Shown: in pieces, positions 34,321 to 42,897 of the stretch
Position numbering within the stretch: the first letter of the stretch is position 1
Layout of the letters: the number at the start of each line of letters is the position of its first letter
Assembly: GCA_965219665.1 (NCBI GenBank)
Contig: CBDCOD010000005.1
Coordinates: 1 to 42,897, forward strand
From: CBDCOD01 sp965219665
Lineage (GTDB): Bacteria > Pseudomonadota > Gammaproteobacteria > CAKMZV01
Direction of reading: 5' to 3'
Length of the DNA stretch: 42,897 nucleotides
Program-made: the position numbers and the translations under genes
The notes under the pieces: model-generated
Databases searched by the model: none
What the model saw: the letters and a program-made list of their open reading frames with translations, nothing else
What the model was told of the DNA's origin: nothing

Positions 34321-35301
34321 TTATTTGCAATCCCTTATGGATGATTCATAAATTGTTTGTTGATTTTTATCATCAATGAGTAAAGCAAACTCTATAGGGA
34401 GTTTTTGGGCAATATCATGCCATTTTTTTTCCGCAATCAAAAGGGCAGTTGCAGCGGCATCGCTCATTAAGGGATCATGGCTTATCACAGTTACAGATTG
34501 CCAATGCTTAGCGGGGTATCCTGTATTGGGATTGATAAGATGATGATAGGTTTTACCTTGCCATTTGTAGTTGCGCGCATAGGTCCCTGATGTAAAGATA
34601 CTTTGCCCAGAGCATAGCTGCTTATTCATAAGGGTGTACTGTGGATTTTTGGGGTCAGCAATCCCTATGCGCCATGCTCTATGAGGACGCTCTCCTACAG
34701 TTACAACATCACCTCCTAAGTTAATGAGAGCTGCCTTAATCGTAAAGGTATTTAATAGTTGCTGCGCAATAATGCCTGCATATCCCTTCGCAATACCTCC
34801 TAAATCTATATGTACAGCAGAGTTTGTACTATACAAGGTATCTCCCTTAAACACTAAGTCATCCATACTAGGGGCTTTTTGTAACCAGTGGTCAATAATC
34901 ATACTATTTGGGGGAGGAGGGCGTAGGATGTTTTGGTGAAACCCCCAAGCACGTATCAGATGCCCAATGGCTGGATTAAAAAGATTCTGTGTTTGGCGGC
35001 TAATTTTCTGAGTTTGTTGTAAAAAAGTCGCTACAGGGGTAGAAAGGGTAATCGGCTGCTTATTGGCTATGGCAGTATTGATTTTGTACAGTAGCCCACC
35101 TTGCTCCCATGCGTGCCATTGCTGGTGGATGCGTAAAAATTCCTTTTCCAATGCGGTATTGGCTTGGATAGCAGTGTGCTTATCAGAAAAAATTTGTATT
35201 TGTACTACTGTGCCGAATACATGGTGGGTAAATTGATGTGGCTTATTATGGTCAGTACACGCGCTCAGCAAGAATAAGGCAAGAACACCTGCAGCAGACA
35301 A
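34321..35301 (-). CDS. apbE: FAD:protein FMN transferase (ApbE)
   Basis: The 326-aa protein transfers FMN from FAD to Thr of target flavoproteins outside the membrane. It shows FGTVVQIQIF, IDLGGIAKGYA, the Gly-rich NLGGDVV, TSGTYARNY, HHLINPNTGYPA and the metal-binding SDAAATALLIA. A lipobox L-S-A-C15 marks it as lipoprotein. The only in-frame start is TTG at 35301, which gives a signal peptide without any positive charge and no ribosome site. An ATG at 35329 in the +1 frame reads M-I-K-R-T-E-S-T-G and would join LSAAGVLALFLLSAC if one base were removed. So the 5' end probably contains a frameshift or sequence error. No NQR or RNF partner genes are nearby. Confidence 0.92.
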   Translation of the reverse strand: MSAAGVLALFLLSACTDHNKPHQFTHHVFGTVVQIQIFSDKHTAIQANTALEKEFLRIHQQWHAWEQGGLLYKINTAIANKQPITLSTPVATFLQQTQKISRQTQNLFNPAIGHLIRAWGFHQNILRPPPPNSMIIDHWLQKAPSMDDLVFKGDTLYSTNSAVHIDLGGIAKGYAGIIAQQLLNTFTIKAALINLGGDVVTVGERPHRAWRIGIADPKNPQYTLMNKQLCSGQSIFTSGTYARNYKWQGKTYHHLINPNTGYPAKHWQSVTVISHDPLMSDAAATALLIAEKKWHDIAQKLPIEFALLIDDKNQQTIYESSIRDCK

Positions 35302-35434
35302 GCCCTGTGGATTCTGTCCGCTTTATCATTGCGTTAAGCGCTCAAACTGTAATGGCATCATAAGTGTGCCAGAAAACATATAGCTGCATTGTGCAACTAT
35401 ATACTCAATAGTAATAGAAAAATTAAGGAATAAC

Positions 35435-36205
35435 TTAGTGGGTAATAATCTGCTGTAAGAATTGTTGCGTGCGCTCATTCTCAGGATTAGTGAAGAATTC
35501 ATTCGGGGAGTTACACTCAATGATTTCACCTTGATCCATAAAGATAACAGAATCTGCAACCTTGCGCGCAAAGCCCATTTCATGAGTCACTACCAGCATA
35601 GTCATGCCGCCTTGCGCCAACTCTACCATAACTTCCAAGACCTCATTGATTATTTCAGGGTCTAAGGCAGAAGTAGGCTCATCAAACAACATTACCTCAG
35701 GGTGCATACAGAGTGATCGCGCGATGGCTACGCGCTGCTGCTGTCCGCCAGATAACTGTCCTGGATATTTATTGGCCTGCTCCTGGATTTTGACACGCTC
35801 TAAATACTCAAGAGCTGTTTTTTCAGCTTCTTTTTTTGGAGTTTTGCTGACCCAAAAAGGAGCAAGTGTTAAATTTTCCAACACAGTTAGGTGTGGGAAT
35901 AGGTTAAAAGACTGGAATACCATTCCCACGTGGTTGCGTACATGTGCAATGGATTTAACATCTTCTGTCAACTCACGATCAAATACGATGATATCGCCAT
36001 CTTGATGGCTTTCTAAGCGATTGATGCAGCGAATGAGGGTGGACTTGCCAGAGCCAGAGGGACCGCATATAACAATTTTTTCGCCACGCTTAACGGAAAG
36101 ATTGATATTTTTGAGAACATGGAAATCTCCATACCATTTGTTCATGTTATTGATTTCAATAACTACCTTATCAGCAGAGGATTTATTTGATAGTGTTTCG
36201 TTCAT
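35435..36205 (-). CDS. aapP: General amino-acid ABC transporter ATP-binding protein
   Basis: This 256-aa ATPase energises the Aap importer. Walker A is GPSGSGKST (48-56), the Q-loop region FQSFNLFPHLTV, signature LSGGQQQRVAIARSL, Walker B LFDEPTSALDP and switch His in VVTHEMGFA. It is the last gene of the aap cluster, 41 nt after aapM, the usual order J-Q-M-P. It is very similar in type to polar amino-acid ATPases (GlnQ/GltL), but the large permeases upstream identify the AapP branch. Confidence 0.95.
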   Translation of the reverse strand: MNETLSNKSSADKVVIEINNMNKWYGDFHVLKNINLSVKRGEKIVICGPSGSGKSTLIRCINRLESHQDGDIIVFDRELTEDVKSIAHVRNHVGMVFQSFNLFPHLTVLENLTLAPFWVSKTPKKEAEKTALEYLERVKIQEQANKYPGQLSGGQQQRVAIARSLCMHPEVMLFDEPTSALDPEIINEVLEVMVELAQGGMTMLVVTHEMGFARKVADSVIFMDQGEIIECNSPNEFFTNPENERTQQFLQQIITH

Positions 36206-36246
36206 AGTGAGAGCTATTTGTTATGTGTAATGTTGAGAGAGAAGGA

Positions 36247-37350
36247 TTAGGTTTTAGTTGAATAACTGAGTTTGCGTTCGAGTGCTTGACTATATTGTGA
36301 CATACCAAAGCAGAACAGGAAGTACACCAAGGCAGTGAACACAAAACCCTCAATAGTAAAAGGCAGCCAAACAGGATCACGTGTGGCATTATACGCTGCG
36401 TTGAGTAAGTCCCACAATCCAATAATAGACACCAGAGAAGTATCTTTGAACAATGCAATACAGGTATTGACAATGCCAGGTATAACCAGTTTTAAGGCCT
36501 GAGGAAGAATAACCAGTCCCATTTTTTTCCAGTATCCAAGCCCTAATGCATCTGCTGCTTCGTATTGTCCACGTGATATGGATTGCAGCCCACCACGCAC
36601 AACCTCTGCCATATAGGCGGCTTCAAATAAAGTAATGCCGATGAGGGCACGTGTTAATTTTTCAAAAGATGAATCAGAAGGTAAGAATAGCGGCAACATT
36701 ACCGATGCCATGAACAGCACCGTAATCAGAGGTACGCCACGCCAAAACTCAATGAATGCGATACAGAAATTACGAATAAGCGGCATATTATCTGCTCGGC
36801 GACCCAACGCAAGCAAAATGCCAAGTGGTATAGAGGCAACAATGCCAACTGATGACAGTACTAAGGTGAGCATTAAGCCACCCCATAAATCGGTTTCTAC
36901 TATAGGCAAGAAGTGGATGCCGAATAGTGAACCCTCTAACAGTGCTGTACATACAAAAACATGAATCAACAAGAGGTATAAGGTTAAATAGGTCTTGCCT
37001 TTGCCACTAAGCGGGAGTTTATAGCACAGTAGTAGCAGTGCAGTGCCCACAAACACAAGGTTGGGGCGCCAGATTTCAGACGGTGTGTAGAAACCATACA
37101 TAATAATATTGATTTGCTCTTTAACAAAAACCCAGCAAGCACCACCTGATCGATCACAAGCTTCTGGTCCACTACCACTAAAGTACGCGCTGAACAGGCT
37201 CCAGTCCAGAATGGCGGGTAATGTTGACCCAATAAACCATAGACAAAGTAGGGTAAGTACTGTGTTAAAAGGCGTAGAAAAGAGGTTCTGCATGAACCAA
37301 CCCCACACACCAGTTTGTCTTACTACATAGTTATGCCATTGAGCATTCAT
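36247..37350 (-). CDS. aapM: General amino-acid ABC transporter permease AapM
   Basis: The 367-aa permease has about eight hydrophobic segments. Its C-terminal half carries the EAA loop for ATPase contact (EAADALGLGYWKKMGLVILPQALKL, split by the G at the usual place). The long periplasmic/N-terminal region with YFSGSGPEACDRSGGACW is characteristic of the enlarged AapM/BztC permeases compared with the ~230-aa HisM type. It forms the membrane channel with AapQ, encoded 27 nt upstream. Confidence 0.95.
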   Translation of the reverse strand: MNAQWHNYVVRQTGVWGWFMQNLFSTPFNTVLTLLCLWFIGSTLPAILDWSLFSAYFSGSGPEACDRSGGACWVFVKEQINIIMYGFYTPSEIWRPNLVFVGTALLLLCYKLPLSGKGKTYLTLYLLLIHVFVCTALLEGSLFGIHFLPIVETDLWGGLMLTLVLSSVGIVASIPLGILLALGRRADNMPLIRNFCIAFIEFWRGVPLITVLFMASVMLPLFLPSDSSFEKLTRALIGITLFEAAYMAEVVRGGLQSISRGQYEAADALGLGYWKKMGLVILPQALKLVIPGIVNTCIALFKDTSLVSIIGLWDLLNAAYNATRDPVWLPFTIEGFVFTALVYFLFCFGMSQYSQALERKLSYSTKT

Positions 37351-37377
37351 AGGTTAATCCTTAATTATTTGTCTTAT

Positions 37378-38556
37378 CTATTTTCGTTCAGTAATCGCAA
37401 TGCGGTGGTTATACCAATTCATCAAAACAGATATAGATAGGCTAATGCTAAGGTAGACCAACATGGTCATGCTAATAATTTCTAATGCTTTTCCAACTTG
37501 ATTGAGTGCGGTCCCTGCAAATAGAGCAACTAAATCGGGGTAACCTATAGCAGTTGCCAGCGAAGAATTTTTAGCAAGATTAAGATACTGGCTTGTTTGT
37601 GGGGGGATAATCAAACGGAGTGCCTGTGGGATAGTGACCAGTCGCAGCGCCTGCCCAGTGCTTAAATTTAGTGATTGTGCGGCTTCTATTTGCCCTTTAG
37701 GTACTGACTCAATACCGGCACGAACAATCTCAGCAATGAAGGCACTTGTATAGATGGAGAGAGCAACCCATAACGCCAAAAGCTCAGGTATGAGTATCCA
37801 GCCACCATCGTAGGCAAAGCGTTCTTTAACGGGGTAATTTAGTGTAATCGGGTCCAGAAACTGTAGCAGCAAAAACATACCAATCCATGCAGCCAAGCTG
37901 ATGAGAAATATGGGCTTTTGTTTCCCTGATTGTTCTGCCTGTTTGCGCGCGATGCGTACATAGGCGATATTGGCTATAATCAAGACAGTTAGAGCAATTG
38001 CCCACGTAAAGGAAGCGCTTGGCTCAGGAATTTGTAGCCCAGCCTTATTGATAATGATAGATTCGTTGAAGAATGAAAAACTATCATCAAATAACGGCAA
38101 GGAAGGTACTAATATAGCGAAGTACCAAAACATGACCTGTAGCAATAGAGGGATATTGCGGAATACCTCAACATAAGATAAAGCAATTTTATTAAGCAAC
38201 CAGTTGCTGGAAAGGCGGCTGATACCAACGGCAAATCCTAAAAGAGTAGCAGTAATAATTCCCAGTACGGTTATGAGCATTGTGTTGCCGATACCAATGA
38301 GGAATGTGTCAAAATAGGTGCCCGATGAGGGCTGAAAATCAATAAAAGGGCTAAACAGGATTTGGAAGCCTGCTGTATTCTGTAAAAAATCAAAGCCAGC
38401 GGTAATACCGCGTGCTGCCATGTTTTGCAGCGTGTTATCATAAATCCAAACAATCAGCGCAATCAGACCAACAAAAAATAGCACTTGAAAAATGATGGCG
38501 CGCGCTCTCTCACTATTGAGTAATGAGAGTTTGATTTTAGGCGTTGTTTTATTCAT
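37378..38556 (-). CDS. aapQ: General amino-acid ABC transporter permease AapQ
   Basis: The 392-aa permease has about eight membrane segments. Features are the N-terminal DNTLQNMAARGITAGFDFL stretch typical of AapQ/BztB, an RNIPLLLQ motif, and the EAA loop IEAAQSLNLSTGQALRLVTIPQALRL. It pairs with AapM. It is separated from aapJ by 93 nt that contain a strong stem-loop, so its expression is probably lower than that of the binding protein. Confidence 0.95.
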   Translation of the reverse strand: MNKTTPKIKLSLLNSERARAIIFQVLFFVGLIALIVWIYDNTLQNMAARGITAGFDFLQNTAGFQILFSPFIDFQPSSGTYFDTFLIGIGNTMLITVLGIITATLLGFAVGISRLSSNWLLNKIALSYVEVFRNIPLLLQVMFWYFAILVPSLPLFDDSFSFFNESIIINKAGLQIPEPSASFTWAIALTVLIIANIAYVRIARKQAEQSGKQKPIFLISLAAWIGMFLLLQFLDPITLNYPVKERFAYDGGWILIPELLALWVALSIYTSAFIAEIVRAGIESVPKGQIEAAQSLNLSTGQALRLVTIPQALRLIIPPQTSQYLNLAKNSSLATAIGYPDLVALFAGTALNQVGKALEIISMTMLVYLSISLSISVLMNWYNHRIAITERK

Positions 38557-38597
38557 GGTTAAGGGTAATGCGTATCACTAAGGTAGAAGCGAGTGAG

Positions 38598-38630
38598 TTA
38601 GAGCCACGCTGTGCATTAGCGTGGCTCTAA
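38598..38630 (-). other. Strong intercistronic stem-loop between aapJ and aapQ
   Basis: TTAGAGCCACGCT (38598-38610) and AGCGTGGCTCTAA (38618-38630) form a perfect 13-bp stem with a 7-nt loop, 20 nt after the aapJ stop. No U-tract follows on the minus strand, so it is more likely an mRNA 3'-end stabiliser or partial processing site than a full terminator, as known for binding-protein transporter operons. Confidence 0.7.
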
Positions 38631-38649
38631 TTCACGATTTAGGCGTTAA

Positions 38650-39720
38650 TTAGCGGATAGGAGGTGCGTACTGAACGCCGCCTTCTGTCCACAATTTATT
38701 GATGCCACGAGGTAGTTGTAAGGTAGAACCTGAGCCAACATTACGATCAAATACTTCACCGTAGTTACCTACTGAGCTAACAACACTTGCAGCCCAATCT
38801 GCTGATAGACCTAACTTAGGACCGAAATCACCTTCAACGCCCAATAAGCGGCGAATAGAAGGATTTTCAGAAGACTTCATTTGCTGAACGTTAGCTTGAG
38901 TTACACCTAATTCTTCAGCATTTAGCAAAGCATAATGTACCCAACGAACAATTTTTAGCCATTGCTCATCACCCTGACGTACTACAGGTCCCAAAGGCTC
39001 TTTAGAGATAACTTCTGGTAATACAACTGCAGAATTTGGGTTGTTCAACTGTGTGCGTAGCGCCGCCAACTGAGATTGATCAGAAGTCAATGCATTACAA
39101 CGACCTTGGTCAAAACCATCTTTGGTTTGCTGTGAAGTGTCATATGTAATGGCGGTGAAACGCATACCTTTAGCACGGAAGTAGTCAGCCAAGTTTAACT
39201 CAGTAGTTGTACCTGCTTGAAGACAGAATGTTGCGCCATTTAATTGACTTACGCTAGTAACGCCCAAAGAGCTCTTAACTAAGAAGCCTTGACCGTCATA
39301 ATAGTTTACACCACCAGGGAAAGTAATGCCCAACTGTGTATCACGTAGCATGGTCCATGTGGTATTACGATTGAGCACATCGATTTCGCCAGAAGAAAGT
39401 GCGGTAAAGCGTTCTTTTGCTGTCAATTGTGTGTAGCGTACTTTGCTCGCATCGCCAAAAACTGCAGCAGCAATGGCCCTACAGTAATCCACATCAATAC
39501 CAGACCATGAACCATCACTGTTAGCAGTAGCAAAACCAGGTAGGCCCGTGTTAATGCCGCACTGCACATGACCGCGTGCTTTAATGGTATCTAAGGCGGA
39601 CGTTGCTGCCTTAGGTGCAGCTTCTTGAGCACTTGCGCTCTCTTGCGGTTGCTGTGAACAACCAGTTGCTACAGCAATTGCACTTGCTGCCAGCAGGACT
39701 TGTAAAAGATTTTTTTTCAT
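38650..39720 (-). CDS. aapJ: General amino-acid ABC transporter substrate-binding protein
   Basis: This 356-aa periplasmic binding protein captures L-amino acids for AapQMP. The mature part starts with LDTIKARGHVQCGINTGLPGFA; GIDVDYCRAIAAAVFGD, ERFTALSSGEIDVLNRNTTWT and FCLQAGTTTELNLADYF mark the AapJ/BztA family. The signal peptide ends in a lipobox-like A-T-G-C21, so it may be a lipoprotein rather than free. AAGGAG lies 9 nt before the ATG. It is the first gene of the cluster. Confidence 0.96.
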   Translation of the reverse strand: MKKNLLQVLLAASAIAVATGCSQQPQESASAQEAAPKAATSALDTIKARGHVQCGINTGLPGFATANSDGSWSGIDVDYCRAIAAAVFGDASKVRYTQLTAKERFTALSSGEIDVLNRNTTWTMLRDTQLGITFPGGVNYYDGQGFLVKSSLGVTSVSQLNGATFCLQAGTTTELNLADYFRAKGMRFTAITYDTSQQTKDGFDQGRCNALTSDQSQLAALRTQLNNPNSAVVLPEVISKEPLGPVVRQGDEQWLKIVRWVHYALLNAEELGVTQANVQQMKSSENPSIRRLLGVEGDFGPKLGLSADWAASVVSSVGNYGEVFDRNVGSGSTLQLPRGINKLWTEGGVQYAPPIR

Positions 39721-39807
39721 GATTAGAAAACTCCTTTTAACTATTTATATAGTTTTAGATTGTAACAATTATATTTAGTGTATACCTACATGCAGAAGGC
39801 ACACAAC

Positions 39808-39838
39808 GAAGCGGTTCATTAAATTAATGGAACGCTTC
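39808..39838. other. Inverted repeat in the aapJ-rpsL divergent region
   Basis: GAAGC and GCTTC, GTTC and GAAC, and ATTAA and TTAAT pair with single-base bulges to give a 31-nt hairpin about 90 nt upstream of aapJ. There is no T-run on either side. It could be an operator or an RNA element. The rest of 39839-40019 is AT-rich without a recognisable gene. Confidence 0.4.
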
Positions 39839-40019
39839 TGGCTAAAAATTGGCGACAAGTATAAAGTGTATTTTTATTAAAGTCAAAAACAAAATGAATT
39901 TTTTTATATTATCAGCCCAGACGGGTAGTATGTATAAGCTTTAAAAAATATAATATATTATTTTATGGTACTGTACACCGAGTTACCATCGCCTATATAG
40001 TTTGACGCATAAATATTGG

Positions 40020-40048
40020 TTGACACAAGAATATTTGATGCATACAAT
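40020..40048 (+). promoter_or_regulatory. Strong sigma70-type promoter of the str operon
   Basis: TTGACA (40020-40025), a 17-nt spacer and TACAAT (40043-40048), followed by a GC-rich discriminator GCGCGCACCC that is typical of stringently controlled ribosomal promoters. It leaves a leader of about 195 nt before rpsL. The leader has no recognised ribosomal-protein binding structure. Confidence 0.8.
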
Positions 40049-40251
40049 GCGCGCACCCACAAAGAGGAGTTCATCTTTATTTTCAGGTGAGCAGGCGTAT
40101 TAAAGGGTTCTGTATTGTGACAGTTTGGTGCCCGTCTTGCCATTTGAAAGCCATAGCATGTTAATCATTGCGATTACATGTTTTTTGTTTATGAGGCATT
40201 AGAGGATTCACATTGGGATTGTAGAATGATTGTATTATTACTTGGAGATTC

Positions 40252-40626
40252 ATGGCAACAACAAACCAGTTAGTGCGTAAACCGCGAAAGCCAAAGCGCA
40301 AAATAAATAAAGTAGCAGCTTTGAAAGCATGCCCGCAACGTAGAGGTGTTTGCACTCGCGTTTACACGACAACCCCTAAAAAACCTAACTCTGCGTTGCG
40401 TAAAGTTGCTCGTGTACGCTTGACTTCAGGCTATGAAGTAACGACTTATATCGGTGGTGAAGGTCACAACTTGCAAGAACACTCTGTCATCTTAATTGAA
40501 GGCGGTCGTGTTAAAGATTTACCAGGTGTGCGTTATCATACTATTCGCGGTGCATTGGATTGCTCTGGAGTAGAATCCCGTCGTCAAGGGCGCTCTAAAT
40601 ATGGCGCCAAGAAACCCAAAAACTAA
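40252..40626 (+). CDS. rpsL: 30S ribosomal protein S12
   Basis: The 124-aa protein is a normal-length S12, part of the decoding centre. TTTPKKPNSALRKVARVRLT and GGRVKDLPGVRYHTIRGALD are conserved. The residues linked to streptomycin response are wild type (Lys43 in TPKKPNS and Lys88 in GRVKDLP). GGAG lies 4 nt before the ATG. It is the first gene of the str operon; rpsG starts 9 nt after its stop. Confidence 0.99.
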   Translation: MATTNQLVRKPRKPKRKINKVAALKACPQRRGVCTRVYTTTPKKPNSALRKVARVRLTSGYEVTTYIGGEGHNLQEHSVILIEGGRVKDLPGVRYHTIRGALDCSGVESRRQGRSKYGAKKPKN

Positions 40627-40635
40627 GATAGAGTT

Positions 40636-41106
40636 ATGGCACGTAGAAGAAGAGCAGAGAAACGGCAAATTTTGCCAGACCCTAAATATAAAAATTTAAT
40701 TGTTGCTAAGTTTATCAACACATTGATGCTTGATGGTAAAAAATCAGTTGCAGAATCTATTGTGTATAAATCACTCAATATTGCATCTGATCGCTCCAAA
40801 AAAGAACCTTTGGAATTATTTGACACTGTGCTGGAAAACTTAGGTCCTATTGTAGAAGTTAAGTCTCGCCGTGTAGGTGGTGCCACGTATCAAGTACCCA
40901 TTGAGGTGCGCGCTAACCGCCGCATAACGCTTGCTATGCGCTGGCTGATTGATGCAGCACGTAAGCGTCGTGAAAAAGGTATGGTACTGCGTTTAGCAGG
41001 TGAAATGTCAGAGGCTTTTGAAAATCGTGGTGCTGCTGTTAAGAAAAAAGAAGAAGTACACAAAATGGCTGAAGCAAACCGCGCATTCTCACATTTTCGT
41101 TGGTAG
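40636..41106 (+). CDS. rpsG: 30S ribosomal protein S7
   Basis: The 156-aa protein nucleates assembly of the 30S head. MARRRRAEKRQILPDPKY, GKKSVAESIVY, RRVGGATYQVPIEVR and the C-terminal KKKEEVHKMAEANRAFSHFRW match the family. Length is standard for the short (156-aa) S7 form. It lies between rpsL and fusA, with 82 nt before fusA. Confidence 0.99.
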   Translation: MARRRRAEKRQILPDPKYKNLIVAKFINTLMLDGKKSVAESIVYKSLNIASDRSKKEPLELFDTVLENLGPIVEVKSRRVGGATYQVPIEVRANRRITLAMRWLIDAARKRREKGMVLRLAGEMSEAFENRGAAVKKKEEVHKMAEANRAFSHFRW

Positions 41107-41188
41107 TTCTGAAATGCTCATCGCTGAGTAATTCGTTAAATTCATCTACTATTCTAATATTAATTCAATAACCTGAAGAGGGTATAAG

Positions 41189-42897
41189 TTGGCAAGAAAA
41201 GATCCACTAAATCATTACCGTAATATTGGTATTATGGCGCACATTGACGCAGGAAAAACAACCACAACAGAACGTGTTTTGTATTACACTGGTGTTTCAC
41301 ACAAAATTGGTGAAGTGCATGACGGTGCTGCCACTATGGACTGGATGGAGCAAGAGCAAGAGCGCGGCATTACAATCACTTCTGCCGCTACCACGTGCTT
41401 CTGGCAGGGAATGGCAGGTGATAGAGAGCGTCATCGCATCAATATTATTGACACTCCGGGACACGTTGATTTTACGATTGAAGTTGAGCGCTCACTGCGT
41501 GTTTTGGATGGTGCCGTTGCTGTATTTTGTGCCGTTGGTGGCGTAGAGCCTCAATCAGAAACTGTGTGGCGTCAAGCAAATAAATATGGTGTGCCTCGTA
41601 TGGCATTTGTCAACAAAATGGACCGTGCTGGCGCAGATTTTTTGCGCGTAGTTGACCAAATTAAGACGCGCTTAGGTGCGACACCTATTCCCTTGCAACT
41701 CCCTATTGGCGCAGAAGAAGTATTCCGCGGTGTTATTGACTTAGTGAAAATGAAGGCAATTAACTGGCGAGATGAAAACATGGGCGTTGAGTTTGTCTAT
41801 GAAGATATCCCTGAAGACATGTTAGCGCTTTGTCAAGAATGGCGGGAACACTTGGTTGAGGCCGCTGCTGAATCTAATGAAGAATTGATGGAAAAATACC
41901 TTGAAGAAGGTGATTTAAGTGAAAAAGACATTATTGCTGGCATTCGTCAGCGCTGCTTAACAGCAGAAATCGTGCCTGTTTCGTGTGGTTCTGCATTCAA
42001 AAACAAAGGCGTTCAAGCTATGCTTGATGCAGTAATTGACTACATGCCTGCTCCAATTGATGTTGCAGCCATTGAAGGTGAATTAGAAGATGGTAGCAGT
42101 GCTAAGCGTTCATCCAGCGATGATGATCCCTTTGCCGCTTTAGCCTTTAAGGTAATGACAGACCCTTATGTAGGCACACTAACTTTTGTGCGTATTTACT
42201 CTGGTGTGCTCAAATCTGGTGACAGTGTTTTACAACTCGGTTAAAGGCAAAAAAGAACGTATAGGACGCATACTACAAATGCACTCTAACGAACGCGAAG
42301 AAGTTAAAGAAGCGCGTGCGGGTGACATCGTTGCGGTGGTAGGTCTAAAGAATGCTACTACGGGTGACACGCTGTGTAGTTTAGACGCTAAAATTGTTCT
42401 TGAACGCATGGAATTTCCAGAGCCTGTTATATCTGTCGCAGTAGAACCTAAGACAAAAGCTGACCAAGAAAAGATGGGCATTGCACTCTCTAAATTAGCA
42501 GCGGAGGATCCGTCCTTCCGTGTGTACACTGATCAGGAATCTGGTCAAACCATCATTTCTGGGATGGGCGAATTACACTTAGAAATTATTGTTGATCGCA
42601 TGAAGCGAGAATTCAATGTTGAAGCAAACGTTGGTGAGCCACAAGTTGCCTACCGTGAAAGCATACGTAAAAGTATTGAAGTGGAAGGTAAATTTGTACG
42701 CCAATCAGGTGGTCGCGGTCAATACGGTCATGTTTGGTTACGTCTTGAGCCCATTCCTGTGGACGGCGAAAAAACATACGAATTTTCGGATGAAATTGTT
42801 GGCGGTGTTGTGCCACGCGAATACATTCCAGCCGTTGACAAAGGCATTCAAGAACAAATGGCAAAAGGTGTCTTGGCGGGCTATCCCATCTTAGGTG
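41189..42897 (+). CDS. fusA: Elongation factor G, frameshifted and cut by the window end
   Basis: EF-G is the GTPase that drives translocation. Translation starts at TTG (MARKDPLNHYRNIG) with GAGGG 7 nt upstream. G1 AHIDAGKT (17-24), DTPGHVDF and NKMD are intact. The first frame stops at 42242-42244 after 351 residues, at SGVLKSGDSVLQLG. The family continues SGDSVLNSVKGKKER, and exactly this reads on in the +1 frame from 42234 (N-S-V-K-G-K-K-E-R) without a stop to the window end. One extra base in TTTTAC (42228-42233) explains it. Domains II to IV are well conserved after the shift, so the break is very recent or a sequencing/assembly error. The 3' end lies outside the window. Confidence 0.95.

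Noticed and set aside
40234..40281. Short upstream ORF overlapping the rpsL start (MIVLLLGDSWQQQTS)
   Set aside because: It lacks a ribosome site, and its overlap with rpsL seems accidental.
42227..42238. Programmed +1 frameshift site in fusA
   Set aside because: GTT-TTA-CAA-CTC offers no tRNA re-pairing in the +1 frame and lacks an in-frame stop at the shift point; an indel in the T-run explains it better. Kept only as an alternative in the finding.
1..42897. tRNA, rRNA or CRISPR arrays
   Set aside because: No cloverleaf with CCA-like ends, no rRNA sequence and no regularly spaced repeats were seen in any intergenic region.

Overview
The window is a stretch of bacterial chromosome, most likely gammaproteobacterial. 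The evidence is a str operon that begins at rpsL (rpsL-rpsG-fusA), carAB with a 1-nt overlap, an ileS-lspA pair, SecA with a C-terminal zinc tail, a class III polyhydroxyalkanoate (PHA) synthase (PhaC+PhaE) and an AapJQMP amino-acid importer. Base composition leans AT, gene density is high, and Shine-Dalgarno plus sigma70-type promoter signals are easy to see. I cannot place it to genus.

Layout. (1) 1-829: left edge with an AHSA1/SRPBCC-domain gene on the minus strand, an attC-like core site and three copies of an IS-terminus-like repeat. (2) 830-7623: a co-directional six-gene accessory operon of aldehyde dehydrogenase, M19 dipeptidase-like protein, BCCT transporter, a 571-aa protein I do not recognise, a DUF3726 protein and a RidA-family protein. 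It looks like uptake and breakdown of an unidentified, possibly quaternary-amine, compound. (3) 7624-10822: a gene-poor zone with structured but apparently decayed sequence, a lone secreted GH30 glycosidase lipoprotein, another IS-end-like repeat, and a decayed cold-shock-domain gene with a structured leader. (4) 10850-12061: DEAD-box helicase with a DETD motif. (5) 12245-16925 (minus): complete PHA operon phaP-phaA-phaB-phaE-phaC, with a CTGC-N3-GCAG palindrome (PhaR-type operator) exactly between the -35 and -10 of its promoter. (6) 17102-27493 (plus): hemL, secA, a lipoprotein, ileS, lspA, uup. (7) 27516-33932 (minus): grxD, an MBL-fold sulfur-dioxygenase-like protein with a rhodanese/DUF2892 partner, carB, carA. 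(8) 34111-39720 (minus): a 51-aa lipoprotein, apbE, and aapP-aapM-aapQ-aapJ with a strong hairpin after aapJ. (9) 39721-42897 (plus): strong promoter, rpsL, rpsG and a fusA that is frameshifted and runs off the window.

How the parts fit: the cell imports amino acids (Aap) and probably a betaine-like solute (BCCT), stores carbon as PHA made from acetyl-CoA, and can handle sulfane sulfur/persulfide. The most unusual points are the BCCT/M19/ALDH/DUF3726/RidA operon with altered signature residues, the frameshift in fusA, loss of zinc ligands in IleS, the operator-in-spacer design of the pha promoter, and the relic cold-shock gene in front of the helicase.
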